This document shows positions 1 to 11,110 of a stretch of DNA of 64,000 nucleotides, piece by piece. The first letter of the stretch is position 1. Every line of letters starts with the position of its first letter. Position numbers and translations under genes: made by a program. A model generated the notes under the pieces. It made no database searches, had not been told where the DNA came from, and worked only from the letters and a program-made list of their open reading frames with translations. The stretch is from positions 5,094,506 to 5,158,505 of the forward strand of contig NW_020653852.1 in assembly GCF_003589595.1 (NCBI RefSeq), read 5' to 3'. This DNA comes from Hyposmocoma kahamanoa (Eukaryota > Arthropoda > Insecta > Lepidoptera > Cosmopterigidae).

Positions 1-762
1 GAAATAAGGGTCATATATTCCTGGTAACTCATCAGTGATACATCACTTATAAATATCAACTCTCGTTTGCACTGAAATATAGAAGCGCCAACAACTGACC
101 TGTGTGTACGTCTCCGTATATTCCAAAAATATTCTGTTTATTGTAATAAAGATAATATCTCTAACAATGGCGTGCTGTTTCATTTGGTGGTGCGGGGAAA
201 AACAGCAAAACATCTAATTACAAAACAAACGGAATTAAATTTCATGGGTAATTAAATATTAAATATGTAATTTTGCCATTTACGTCCGTTATAGCAAAGC
301 TCAAGTTAACTGGTCGATTTAAAGAGAAACAATTGACGACACCCATTGACGACAGCCGTCAATTGTTTCGAATTCGGCATGGCCAATCGAAGCGCAGTTG
401 TCACAGTAATGACATAGTTTTCAAACAAATTAAATGACATTTCGTCTCTATTTCTGGTTATACTCGATAGTCTAAACCTATGATCCAAATTAGCTAGACA
501 CAAACACGAAATCTAAATATATCTCGTTTAAGATTATGAAAAACTTAGTAACTCATACTTTTAAAAAGCTCTGTCCTAATAATAGTGTTTTGGGCCGTAC
601 TTCTCGGTGGCATAATGTGGCCCATGAGTCTCTCTAAAGGAGATCAGTAACCAGCAATAGAACATTGATAATAATAAAATAATGAAGATACCACCTTCGG
701 TTTTAACTGAGAATTAGAAGAGAAATATACAATATTTTGTAGCGTGTTAAAGGTACACGTAA
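1..762. other. AT-rich sequence, no gene seen
   Basis: No ORF with recognisable content, no clear repeat and no splice-flanked exon. A short imperfect repeat of the CCCATTGACGACAGCCGTCAATTG kind lies near 340-370 and may be the edge of a decayed element. Confidence 0.5.
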
Positions 763-935
763 ATTTGCAGTGCCACTGGGGTGCTGCGTCCATCACCCAT
801 CACACATCATCACTCATAATTTCACCATCACCTTACTCTTCAAAACCGACGCGAAATAATGCTCACATTACTGATTGGCGGTAGAAATAGGTAAGGTGGC
901 AGTACTTATTGAGACGAACTCCTGCTACTAAAAAC
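763..935 (-). repeat. Family A retroposon, partial, minus orientation
   Basis: Shows family A landmarks in reverse complement: GCAGTGCCACT at the left, then TTTCACCA, AATGCTCACATTACTG, GGCGGTAGAAATAGGTAAGG and GGCAGTACTT to GACGAACTCCTGCTACTA. The 3' third of the element (the GTGCGCCTGGTGGTAAGC part) is missing. Confidence 0.75.
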
Positions 936-3028
936 ACGTTAAAATCAGTACATAGTTATGCTCCTTCTAAATTCGTAAAAAACTTGAAAAATTAACAATG
1001 TAAATAAATTAAACAGATAAAAATAATCCACAAAGTTCAATAAACTCTAAAATGTACACGGAAGTAGCCCCTTATCGTCGTCTATCAATCTTTGTAAATC
1101 TGTCTATGAAGGAGTAAACATGCTTTTAAATAACTCTGTATAAAATTACGTTTTAAAAGTCTCTAATTTCTGTGAGTCGAGTTTTAAATTCCTTTGACGA
1201 AGAACTTGGGAGTATTTAGCCACGTGTATAGCAACATATCTCAGTCATGAGCTCTTTTGGTTCATCAATCATTCTGCAGCTCGAGTGGTCCTGTCACATT
1301 CAAATGTCACCGTGAATTAGTTACTTGCAAATCCTCTTTCGGTCATTGTTTTGTCATGAGTCGGAACCCTCGTAAAATTTTCAGCTTTGTTTTAAGATGG
1401 GGATTGGCTTTTGTTTCTCTGGAAGTTCAGCTTCAAGTCTTTGCGGTTTAAAAGTCTGAGTGCTACTGCAAATGCACGACATGTTCATCCTGTCACTAGA
1501 TATCTTAAAAAAATCCGCATTTAAGTATTTTTCTCCTTAACTTAAAATACATCCCATTTGATCATCGTATCTTCTGAAACACCTTGTAGGTATATTGTCC
1601 ATTTTCTACTTATTGTTATATAGAATTCTAAATATTGAGGCAAGTACAACGAAAACTCAGTTCAAACACGCAGACCCTAAAATAAATCTCTCAATCAACG
1701 CATATAAATCAATACCCAACGTTATCTTACATGTTAATGAAATAAAAACCGCATTGCATGTCCCCCCAACATAAGAAATAATTAAAGCTTCCAGAGATTT
1801 ATGACTTCTTAATTCTTCGCCTACGCAATTTGAACTTATCGCAGTTACATCTTTCATTCCTGACAGGTATCATAATGACAAAGTTAACAATCACCTTGGA
1901 CAGTTCAATACAGACCTTAAAGACTTTGGAACACGAAGTAGTTGTAATTATTGATGTGAAAGAGTTGGTGGTAAAGAAAGCTTTAAATTCGCAAAAGCCG
2001 CTTCGTTTAAGAATTATGGCAGCTGAATATATGAATGAGTTTTAATGTATGGCAATGCTTTGTAACTGTTTGAGATGCAGATATGAAAAATGATTTAAGG
2101 ATAATGATTATTGCCGTAATGTCCGTCGTTTTAAGTGAGGTATTGCATTTTCTGCACATAGATTGCTTTTGAAGCAACTCAGAACTACCTATTCACAATA
2201 GTCAGTATTTTGTAAAGTTACTCGTATTTAAACATATTAAACTACTTATGCCAGACAAACAGAGTAAGTAAAGAAACATTTCCTTTCTACAGAACGATAC
2301 TCCATAGTGAAAATATTTGAGAAGACAAAACAAATAGTCTAAATGAACTATGATAATAAAAACAAAAAGTGATTAAAATAGTGTTCAAAACTTACAAAGA
2401 GCTTAAAGTAACATTTCCTAAATACGTTTCAATTGTAACAATAAATGAAAGTTCTGACGCTATCGGCCGTACAATTAATAGTACTGTTGAAGACACGCCT
2501 CCGCCGCCTCTGCAGATACAATATGACAATGGAGATTAATGAGCGGAGCTTTTAAGTGTTTTGTTTGGTTTTAGATATCGTATTATAATGGTAGAGAACA
2601 AATTATAGATTGAATAAATGGTAATGAAGAAGAATAAAGCATACATCGTGCTCTCAATACTAAAGTGTTTTTAGTCAAAAAGTAACATTGTTAGGAATCT
2701 TCTTTTTCGTATCGTATTCAAAGGATTTGCCGATTGTTGCCCAGGGTGCGCCAGACGTCAGGAAAAGAATGATACGTTGTGCAGAGTGGTTCTTTACGTG
2801 CACCCTAAACTTACATAACGGAATTTAAAAAAAAACTGGCAAAATGGATTTAAGAAATTAACGCACGAAATAAAACGCATCTAACGAAGCAAGTGAAGCA
2901 TAATCTATGAGCTATGAACTCGGCCGTTCCTCAACCGATATGCATGAAATTTGAGACCAGCATAAAAATACAATTCTGCAGGAAGTTGTAAGCCCAAATT
3001 TTTAATAGCGATCTATGACCCGAGATAA
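936..3028. other. AT-rich sequence without identified gene (apart from the family A piece at 1431)
   Basis: Contains only short ORFs. The one at 1830-2045 (+, 71 codons) has no motif I recognise and no flanking splice signals of note. No clear promoter or tRNA-like structure was seen. Confidence 0.45.
1431..1513 (+). repeat. Family A retroposon, 3' end with internal deletion
   Basis: TCAAGTCTTTGCGGTTTAAA, GTCTGAGTGCTACTGCAA, then directly GCACGACATGTTCATCC and a TATCTTAAAAAA end. The roughly 35 bases between CTGCAACTG and GCGCACGAC in other copies are absent. Confidence 0.7.
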
Positions 3029-3508
3029 TTGAGATCAACGGTCAATATGTACATCATATCGGTACATCAAATATGGCATCAGCCAACAGCCACTCTCGTT
3101 ATTTTTTTAATCCGTTTCCCAAAAATATTACCTTTTGCATTTCGTCTGTTTATTTATGATGGTGCGATAATAATATATGAATACAAAACGTCTAGAGAGA
3201 GATTTGTTTTGAAGATAGATTTTCGAAGGGTTAAGTTATTTTTGGATCGTGATGAGAAAAGGATGATTTATAAGACAACATTAGGAAAACCAAATATAAT
3301 ATGGCTAAACCTGGCTTTCTTGAAGTTTGAAAATATGAATCTAATCGTAAAACAGTTTATGGATGCTCAAGGCTATGTAGAATATAGGTACGAGTTGCAC
3401 ATAATCATACGAGACTCTGGATTCGACCATAGAGCTCATGAAAGCCTTACGCATCTCCTTTTCCAATGCTTAATGGACACACGATACTTGCTACTGAATT
3501 ATGCCTGA
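3029..3508 (+). other. Unrecognised 159-codon ORF
   Basis: One of the two longest open frames seen without a recognised family. It encodes a basic, hydrophobic-rich sequence containing KIDFRRVKLFLDRDEKRMI and DSGFDHRAHESLTHLLFQ. I recognise no domain. In DNA this AT-rich a frame of this length is unusual but could arise by chance. It sits just left of a family A copy and has no evident splice or promoter context. It may be a relic of a mobile element. Confidence 0.2.
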
Positions 3509-3564
3509 ACCAGACGAGATCAAAGTAATCGAATCCAGAAGAGTACCTCAGTTCTTTAATCCCT

Positions 3565-3850
3565 AGTATCAATTGAGCTTGTTGTGGAAAAGAGTTCGTC
3601 CAAGGAATTAGTGCCACCTATTTCTGCTACTAAGCATTAATGAGAGCATTACTGCGTTTTCAAGAGAAGTTTTAAAATTACAGGCATATGGAACTTGTAA
3701 ACTTTATGTCTTTGGAGTGACAGGCGCGGTGGCAGTGCGTCTCAAATCTTTGCGTTTAAAAGCTCTTGAGTGACAATGCAACTGTTATGGGTAGGCGTAA
3801 CGCTTACCACCAGACGCACGGCTTATTCCCGTTACTTGATATCATAAAAA
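3565..3850 (+). repeat. Family A retroposon, near full length
   Basis: Runs from AGTATCAATTGAGCTTG / GAAAAGAGTTCGTCCA through TATTTCTGCTACTAAGCA, GCATTACTGCGTTT, AAATTACAGGCATATGG, GGCGCGGTGGCAGTGCG and GCTTACCACCAGACGCACGG to ACTTGATATCATAAAAAA. It is visibly diverged from the youngest copies. Confidence 0.8.
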
Positions 3851-4711
3851 ACTTCTTTTGCTCTTGACTCGGAGTCGTAGTTACTGATAATCATAATACG
3901 GCTGGTCGCAGTGATGAAGGGCTGCGCAGACTCTAAGTAAAGCGAACCGAATAATAATAATCGCCACGTTACCATCCCACATGATGAAACTGAGAAACGT
4001 CTTAATTATCTCAATCTGGCACACGAGATCACCAACGTGTGGGATGTGGCCTCACCTTAAATAATTGTTCTGTCCGCAAATTGGTTACTTCCGCTAAGAA
4101 AGCTACCGCCTCTTCCATTCAAAATTCAAAACATAGTTTTAGGAGAGGCGAACCTAGAATAGATACCCAAAATCATAATTCTTATTGAGCTCTTGTTGCG
4201 AATATTTGTGGCATTGTGAGATGATGCATGCTAGAGAATCGAATGTTTTATTATAACGTATTGCATCTACTAATTAGTTGCTTAGTAGCTGTATTAATTA
4301 GTCTAGTTTCACGGTGCATTAGTTTCGTCCGACTGTAATAACGTGTAAACGTATTTATAAAAAAGAAATAAGTAAGATATATATAAATAAGTAAGTAAAA
4401 GGAATGATTCTAAAATCTCATACGTTTCACTAACTAATATGTTATCGTTATAAATCTTTGCATTCCTAACACGATAATGGGTAAATACAATTTCACACCA
4501 AGGTTTCTAGTTCTAGTACATTACATTAAACACATATCATTAAGATAAACAAACACATGTTCTACTGAACCAACGAGATAATACCAATCAGTTGCTAACA
4601 AACCATGAAGTAATGCCATTTAATCCACGCAAATAAATATGCTGTTCTAAACCAAAGTATTATTCGTAATGAGTATAGAAAAATGATTAATATAATCTAA
4701 GTTCATTTTAT
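3851..4711. other. AT-rich sequence, no gene seen
   Basis: No ORF of interest. The stretch at 4200-4700 is very AT-rich. It lies downstream of the minus-strand LINE fragment that ends at 4712. Confidence 0.5.
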
Positions 4712-5365
4712 TTAAGAGCCATGCTCTTGTCGGTGTAGCCTCCTCCACTCCTCACGGTCCATAGCCAACTCCTTGACCTCCCTGTAACTGCTCACATTAA
4801 CCTTTCTTTTTATTTGGTCACAGAATGCCATTCTCGGTCTTCCTCTCTGTCTCCTTCCTTCCATCTTTCCCTCAACAACAACCGTCAATAGTTCGTCGTT
4901 GCGCAACAAATGTCCAAACATTTTTCCCCTCCTATTCTCTATCGTCTCCGTCAGGCCTCTCCGTTCCCCAATCCTCTCCAGAACGTCCTCATTAGTCACT
5001 CTCTCGGTCCAGTTTATCCTCTCCATACGTCTCCAGCACCACATTTCAAATGCCTCCAATCGCTCTCTGTCTCTTTTTGTGATGGTCCAGGTCTCATATC
5101 CATAGAGTGCAGTGCTCCAGACATAGGCTTTCACAAATCTTTTTTTCAGATCCAACGGTATTCCTGATGTGAGAATGTTTCTTTTATTATGGAATGCCTG
5201 CTTCGCCATTGCAACTCTGGTCCTTATGTCTGTGGTACATTTAGAGTCCTCTGTAATAATGCTACCAAGGTATTTGAAATGCGGAACCTGCTCAACTGGA
5301 GTATCATTTATACGAATAGGGTTAACTCTGATAGGTTGTTTTGAGAATAATCTAAGTACAGAGTA
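4712..5365 (-). mobile_element. Non-LTR retrotransposon (LINE), 3' end of the reverse-transcriptase ORF
   Basis: An open minus-strand frame from 5365 down to the stop at 4712 (the last 165 codons begin at a Met at 5209). It reads VEQVPHFKYLGSIITED, TTDIRTRVAMAKQAF, SGIPLDLKKRFVKAYVW, STALYGYETWTITKRDRERL, EAFEMWCWRRMERINW, ERIGERRGLTETIENRRG, KMFGHLLRND and GRRQRGRPR. This is the C-terminal end of the reverse-transcriptase polyprotein of insect LINEs: the YLGS, ALYG.ETWT and WCWRRM blocks, then GHLLR and GRRQRGRPR. The 5' part, including endonuclease and the catalytic YxDD region, is missing, so this is a 5'-truncated copy. The frame stays open over 218 codons with no frameshift, which suggests a relatively recent insertion. 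A family C repeat abuts its 5' side. Confidence 0.9.
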
Positions 5366-5608
5366 CTAAAAAAGCGACCTGAAAGTCATTCATCCTCTCG
5401 TTTGTCAGCCCTTAGAGGTGGAATATTTTCTTCAAATTTAAATGGGACCACTTTTGATGTATCCTCTTTCCAGGAAAAAATAAAAAACACATTCGTTTCA
5501 CAAATATCGGATAGTTTCATAAATACCGGAGTTATCGCGTAACATACATAAAAACATACAGTCGAATTAAGAACCTCCTCTTTTTCTTGAAATCGGTTAA
5601 AAATAGCA
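5343..5608 (-). repeat. Family C dispersed repeat, minus orientation
   Basis: Read on the minus strand: TTTTTAACCGATTTCAAG, ATTCGACTGTATGTTTTTA, TGTATGTTACGCGATAACTC, GGTCCCATTTAAATTTGAAG, ATTCCACCTCTAAGGG, ending TTTTTTAGTACTCTGTAC. The same blocks recur at 30325, 40268 and 61680. Its minus-strand 3' end overlaps the first bases of the LINE ORF that ends at 4712. Confidence 0.75.
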
Positions 5609-5641
5609 AACAGATTTTTTTATAAAGTGTCGGACGAAGAA

Positions 5642-5915
5642 GAGGTGCGCCTGATGGAAGCTTCACGCCTGTCCATAACAGTTTACAGTGCCACTCAGAG
5701 CTTTAAATTGCAAAGATCTGAGGGTCACTACCACTGCGCCAGTCACCCTGAGACATAAGTTGACAATCTCATGTGCTTGTAATTTCACCAGTATCTTTTA
5801 CCCTTGAAAACCGGTACATAGTAATGCTGACATTACTGCTTGGCGGCAGAAATAGGTAAGGTGGCTAGTACTACCCTGGACGAACTCTTTTACAACGTTC
5901 TACTGGTACTAAATA
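5642..5915 (-). repeat. Family A retroposon, near full length, minus orientation
   Basis: GGTGCGCCTGATGGAAGC, ACGCCTGTCCATAACAG, AGCTTTAAATTGCAAAGATC, CACCCTGAGACATAAGTTG, ACATTACTGCTTGGCGGC, AGGTAAGGTGGC and CTGGACGAACTCTTTTAC match the reverse complement of the family A consensus. Confidence 0.8.
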
Positions 5916-6254
5916 TCTACTAAATATATAAGATCTTGGGTAAACCAATTTAATCTTACAGTTAGTAGCATTCTTAATACATCATCAGCAGATGGCAATT
6001 GGTTGTAATTAGAATCGTGTGACATAATATCACGTGCACCATTGATTGCTTAGGTTGCGTTGCAATTAGAAAATTACTATAGTACCTACCTATACCTTCC
6101 CGTACCTGTCTCATTCAGCCTTTTCGCCACGTGGGTACAAATAGTCATCAAATGTTACGCAATTTAAACATCGGAAATTTTCATATAACCTTCGTAGAGA
6201 ATATTGAGAAGACCAACGAGTATTGAGCCTTCGTCTTGGATGTGGTCTCTTAAA

Positions 6255-6412
6255 TTGACGATTTTGCTAGCCCAATGGTCTGCAATGTGAACGACGGATA
6301 AACGTACCGGGCTTAGTTTTCGGTCAAACCATTTTGGGAAATGAACTTTTCTGAATTGGTTCTTGGTATTCTCAAGTGAATTTGGTTGCTCTGGTACTCA
6401 TAGTACACGTAA
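6255..6412 (+). repeat. Degenerate tRNA-derived SINE
   Basis: GCTAGCCCAATGGTCTGCAA corresponds to the A-box head (TGGCCCAACGGTTTGCAA) of the SINE at 19440. It is followed by a B-box-like CTTAGTTTTCGGTC, then CCATTTTGGGAAATGAACTT and GAATTTGGTTGCTCTGGTAC, which match the body of the same SINE. Confidence 0.6.
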
Positions 6413-6471
6413 TTCCCTTGTTTCAGATCAGGAAATCCGTGTCGTTGTGGTGCCAACCTTATTGTAATATT

Positions 6472-6640
6472 TTAGTTGCCACCCCTCTGTAGAACAAAGA
6501 CGTCCCTTTCCTTCCTCCATTCGTCTCGATTTAATGCCGCTTCAGGCCAAGATCTCACAGCATCTAGCACGTCACGCCATCTCCTTCTGGACCTTTCGCG
6601 TCCCCGGCTTCCTATAAAAGACTTTAAAAAATAATAATTG
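6472..6640 (-). mobile_element. LINE reverse-transcriptase C-terminal tail, truncated
   Basis: The minus-strand frame reads GSRGRERSRRRWRDVLDAV, RSWPEAALNRDEWRK and ends at a stop at 6472. The pattern of G-R-G-R / RW.D followed by AL.RD.WR is the end of the ORF of several insect LINE clades. Only about 45 codons survive. Confidence 0.65.
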
Positions 6641-6670
6641 CCCATTTGACTTTTGTTTATAATACTAAGA

Positions 6671-6905
6671 GACGGGACGAACAAGTCGTAAGTCTGGTGT
6701 CACGACACGCCTGTAGCAGTTGCAGTGCCACTCAGAGCTCTGCGCCCGTCACCCTGTGACTTAAGTTGACAAGTCCCAAGTGCCTGTACATTCACCAACA
6801 CGCTTACCTTTCGAAACCGAGAACGTAGTAATACTCACATTACCGCTTGGCGCAGAAATTAGTAAGCCGGACGAACTTTTTCCCAAGGAGATCTAATGCT
6901 ACTAC
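6671..6905 (-). repeat. Family A retroposon, minus orientation
   Basis: GACGGGACGAACAAGTCGT, ACACGCCTGTAGCAGTTGC, CACTCAGAGCTCTG, a short internal deletion, CACCCTGTGACTTAAGTTG, GTAATACTCACATTACCGC and GGACGAACTTTTTCCCAAGG. The same blocks occur in the same order as in the copies at 17719 and 49678. Confidence 0.8.
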
Positions 6906-7127
6906 AACTTCCATTCTCCATGCTAAGCCCTCCAACTTCCATATCACCTGCTATGATAGTGACCTTGGTATAATAAAATCACACGTAATCAAAACGTCAA
7001 ATGCGCTTTTCACACATGAAAGTTATAAAATGAAATTTAATAACTCTCCCATGCAAGCATAAAAAATTATGGGACTTATTTCGATCGTGGAATCTTTAAA
7101 GCTCTCTCCTGTTAAAAAAGTCTTCAA

Positions 7128-7260
7128 AGTTAGGAGGCTACTCTCGAACTCCGTCCGACATCCGTCCGAAACAATTACTGTCAAATAAGTAATATTCGAC
7201 AAAATTAAAAGACAAGTATCCAGTACGAAGCTTCATTCGCATCACGCGTCTTCCAAGGGT
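7128..7260 (-). repeat. Family D repeat (CGGACGGATGTCGGACGGAG), minus orientation
   Basis: CTCCGTCCGACATCCGTCC at 7151-7169, then AATTACTGTCAAATAAGTAA and AGCTTCATTCGCATCACGCG. This matches the reverse complement of 28633-28738, where CGGACGGATGT is present twice in tandem. Confidence 0.65.
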
Positions 7261-8164
7261 GCGATGTTAATGACTTTTTAAACTCGCCTTGAAAAAGGTA
7301 TATAAAATCACAACGGCAAAAAATACCCTTATAACTCAATCATACACTGGCATTTATGTAATTTGATATAGTACAAATACATTTAATAGGCCTTGTGTAA
7401 CATTACACATTTTACTACTAACATGGTTTATCGTATATCAACTCCGGCGCATGTTAATGATTCATTATGCTATTGATTAATAATGTCAATGTCACGACTG
7501 GTAATTATAGTATTGTTTGCTTTAACGTGAATTAAAGTGTCAACGTCCTTCCTGCTTTCTAACTTTGATGTGCCGACGGAGTTCATGGGTTTTATGGTAT
7601 TTTATTATCATGCTTGATTCTTCTATAAGTACGGTTTTAACGACCGTTCTATGTGGGCAGATGTTTTTATTTTTGATAACCAACCACTAAACGACATTGG
7701 TTTGAAGTTTTTAAATGTTTTAATAATGTGGTATGTATTTATAGTTTCTACTTTGTATTGATATTTTATGTATTTGTTTTAAGCTGCGATGTCTTCTTTC
7801 GAAACAGTTATAATTCGTGTAATGAAACCACATGTGTTACGTCAAAAGTGCTTTTATAACATGAAAGTTATAAAAATAATAAGAACTGCGTGAAACAAAT
7901 TATGATTATGCGAAATTTTATTACTTATTTGTAAGTTATCAAGTAATTTCTTTCATAGAGTCTTTAAATTTCCCTCCCCAAAAGTTGTTATTTTGCAGAT
8001 GTGACGTTATTGCACCAATGATATGAATTGTTTGTTTTTTCTTACACAAAAGTAAAAGTAACGCGTAATAATTTCATTCGTATAATTTATCGACTAAGCC
8101 GTGACCCATGGTGAGAACGTTGTTTTTCAAATGACAGGTCGGCAGTGCGAATCCCTGTATCTGT
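7261..8164. other. AT-rich sequence, no gene seen
   Basis: No coding or RNA feature that I can support. A short tRNA-like fragment may lie at 8085-8150 (GACTAAGCCGTGAC), but no complete A/B-box pair is present. Confidence 0.45.
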
Positions 8165-8262
8165 ATCAGTAAAACTCCTTGTGAAAGAGTTCGTCCAGGG
8201 AAGTACTGCCACATTAACTATTTCTGCCGCCAATCAGTAATGTGAGCATTAGCAAAGCTGGG
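8165..8262 (+). repeat. Family A retroposon, 5' portion only
   Basis: CTCCTTGTGAAAGAGTTCGT, AGGGAAGTACTGCCAC and TATTTCTGCCGCCAATCAGT are close to the consensus 5' end. The rest of the element is absent after AATGTGAGCATTAGC. Confidence 0.8.
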
Positions 8263-9669
8263 TATTTTTACAAAGGACTTGAGACTATAAATTCCTTATA
8301 ACGTAGTAGATCTAATTCGTCCATTTCATTCACACCATAATAAAACGATCGTAAATCTCCCTTCGGTGTAAAGACCGCTTGCGATCTGTTGTTAAAAGAC
8401 ACCATTGAATAGAGGGATTGTGCTCTCTACGAAGACAGAAATAGAATCGAGATCTGAAACCACAACATTAAGACTATTATGAAATCATTTGAGGCTATAT
8501 CTTCAATTTAGAAAAGTTAAATTCCCAAATTGGTGGTACTATATCTATCTATGTCGAACCCGGCATTTTTCAGAAGATATGTTTAAGGTTTTCAAATATT
8601 TTTGTATTATTTTATCATTTTTTGTAGATATGGTTCCTTATCCTATATCTATCTATACTTTTGTACTCGTATATAAATATTCAAATGTGTATACATATTT
8701 TTTTTTCTTATAAAAAATAAGTGCGCGTTTGGCCTCCATCAATTTCTTACTTGGTTCGTTAACTTGTTTCATAAATTACCAATTTACAACATAGAATTTA
8801 TGATTTGAAAAATAAACTGTGGTACATTCAAAACATTATTTACTTAAAAATCATATTTTTAACATTATTCATATTGTGAGATTGTTTTGTTATCATTGCC
8901 ATTTTATAGTTTCGTTTCTATGCGATAACGAAGTCAGTTAACATTTTAAGAATAAGAATATATTTATTGCATAACTATAGGTAATTACATAAGGTTTTAA
9001 AATATTACACTGCTTTGTACTCTATAGTCTACCAGTTAAGCTTTACAATATTATTTAAATACTTACCACAGATTAAAATTAAATTACACTACAATATCAA
9101 GGAGCAAAAAAATTTATAAACATGTGACATCGCTAGTCACCAAATTTATACTAATTTTACTATTGTAAAATTTGGTACTCAACCATTTGCTTAGAACGTT
9201 TTTATTTAAAATATTAAAATGCATTAATATATAATTTTTCAAAGTCCTTTACAAACATTTGTGAAATATCATTGTCATTTCAGTTTTCGTTACGTCAAAC
9301 GTAAGTGACCGACAAAGCGCACGCGCAGCTGTCATAACAATATTACGAAATGATCTGAGAATAGATAGTGAAACAGCAGAAATTGAGACAATGCTTTGAC
9401 TTATACGTTGTTCTTTTGGTTTACTATAAAACCATAAGTATTGTATCGCATCTATAGTAGTCTCTTCTTCAACTGTATGAAGTAAAGAGATAACTAAATA
9501 CATAACATAGGTATATTTGTGTTCGGCTGGCTAACACCACTATCATCACTTTTATAACTTAATTAAAAGATAAAATGAACAATTAAAACTACTTACTTAA
9601 GAAGTCCGTTTCATTGAAAAAATTTTTAAATGGCTGTTAAAAAGACAAAGCTTTTTTAACATACCATGT
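8263..9669. other. AT-rich sequence, no gene seen
   Basis: Short ORFs at 8489 (+) and 9249 (-) carry no recognisable domain. The region 8530-9240 is extremely AT-rich. Confidence 0.45.
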
Positions 9670-9872
9670 GACGGGACGAACAAGTCGTGCGCGTGGTTGT
9701 AAGCGACACGTCACCCACCAGTTGCAGTGTCACCTTTAAATTGCAAAGATCTGAGGGGCACTGCCACTGCACCCGTCTCCTAAGACATCCCAGTTAACAA
9801 CCACCAGCACCATCCCTTCAAAACAGAAACGCGGTAATGGTCACTGCTTGGCGACAGAAATAGGTACTTAGT
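9670..9872 (-). repeat. Family A retroposon, minus orientation
   Basis: GTGACGGGACGAACAAGTCG, TGCGCGTGGTTGTAAGCGAC, AAATTGCAAAGATCTGAGG and CACTGCTTGGCGACAGAAAT. The 5' end of the element (right side) is truncated. Confidence 0.8.
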
Positions 9873-10531
9873 GCTTCACAATGATGCACAGCGTCTCCTT
9901 AAGAGCCGGTACTGCTTCATTGTCTGCACGATTTTAAATTTTTCCCTTACTGAATCAGTTCTATTGTGGGGGTCGAGCGACAGGGACACTGGCTTTAAAT
10001 CAGAATTTTTTTTTTTAAAGAAATGCCATTTAAAAATGTGTATCGTATATAATACGTGTTCTATTTAGTTCAGTTGATATAAAAAAGAAGTCATTGGTAT
10101 GTGTAAAGTACCTATCGAATACAGCGGTTTTCTTGTAAAATTTCGAGGTAAGCTTGTGTTTTTTTTCTATCGTGAAAATTTTTAGAAATCGTGTTTCACG
10201 CCGTATACTTCTCAATGTTTATCCAATTTTACTATATATTTTTTCCAAAGTGTTTCAAAAGTTCCCAAAAGTTTCCAAATTGATATAACACTTTCACTGT
10301 TATGCAAAGTCAACCAAAGCCATCATAACAACGGTACAGAAACCAAAGTGTTAAACTGAATATGATTTTGACTATCAGTTGAAACACGCGGTGGCGACGG
10401 CGGCGTAGCGGTGGCAATCGCTAGTTGGGCAGTATACAATGGGAGGTGAACGAGCCGACAGCTCCGGTACCTATCTGGACTATAGGGAGATTGATGTACT
10501 TACGTGGACCTGGGGACGCTCACCCAAGGCA
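9873..10531. other. AT-rich sequence followed by a GC-richer patch
   Basis: No gene recognised. From 10381 the composition shifts to GC-rich (GGTGGCGACGGCGGCGTAGC) and stays so to about 10680, grading into the minus-strand ORF below. Confidence 0.4.
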
Positions 10532-10801
10532 CTAGCCTTTTGAGAACCGGATGAATTCTATGTCAACGGGCTGATCTGGGGTCAGGACCTTACTAAATGA
10601 GGTCCCTGTGCAGTCGTGCTTGCACAGGTAATAGTGCCCATCCTGTACAACCGAAGGTTGATCGGGAGGAGCACTATATAAACAAAAACATTTCGCATAC
10701 AAAATTTTTCGTTTAAACACAATGACAATATGAAACGTGCTTGAAAGGTAAAACTTTTTAAGAGATGACATCAGCTTACCATATACGAAACCCCGATTCA
10801 A
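10532..10801 (-). pseudogene. Unrecognised minus-strand coding-like ORF (possible exon)
   Basis: The frame ends with PDQPSVVQDGHYYLCKHDC, TGTSFSKVLTPDQP and VDIEFIRFSKG before a stop at 10532. The part from about 10678 downward is GC-richer than its surroundings. On the minus strand it is preceded by a pyrimidine-rich tract ending TTTATATAG, which would serve as a splice acceptor. The N-terminal 40 codons are AT-rich and probably not coding. I do not recognise the family. It may be the last exon of a host gene or a mobile-element relic. Confidence 0.3.
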
Positions 10802-10918
10802 AGTCTTTATGTAGGAGTTAATGTTTTTTTGGCTGTAACGACATACGACTCGAATTGGATCAAAAGTTTTAATAATATTTGCAATGTTTATTTATATTTG
10901 TTTTTTTATTATATTAAC

Positions 10919-11110
10919 TGCCTCTGTGGCCCAACGTTTACCATGCCGGACTGCCACGCAGAGGTCCCAGGTTCGATTCCCGGGCCGGGAGAAATATTTG
11001 TATGGCATACATTTATTTCACTCGTGAGTTTGGGTGTAATTTGTGGTTGTCTATGTGTGTATCCATGGCACTTGCTACACAGAGTTTCCTTAGTGCGGGG
11101 CTATGTTGAG
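10919..11110 (+). repeat. tRNA-derived SINE
   Basis: A box TGGCCCAACG at 10927 and B box GGTTCGATTCC at 10970-10980, in a tRNA-like head (GCCTCTGTGGCCCAACG ... CAGAGGTCCCAGGTTCG). The body is GAAATATTTGTATGGCATAC and CACTCGTGAGTTTGGGTGTA. The same body follows the head at 24780. The B box and acceptor-like pairing suggest a polymerase III promoter of tRNA origin. Confidence 0.8.

Noticed and set aside
4899..5369. Three + strand ORFs of 66-85 codons
   Set aside because: Antisense shadows of the minus-strand RT fragment.
10919..10990. Functional tRNA gene
   Set aside because: A and B boxes are present, but the cloverleaf is incomplete and the sequence continues into a shared SINE body, repeated elsewhere.
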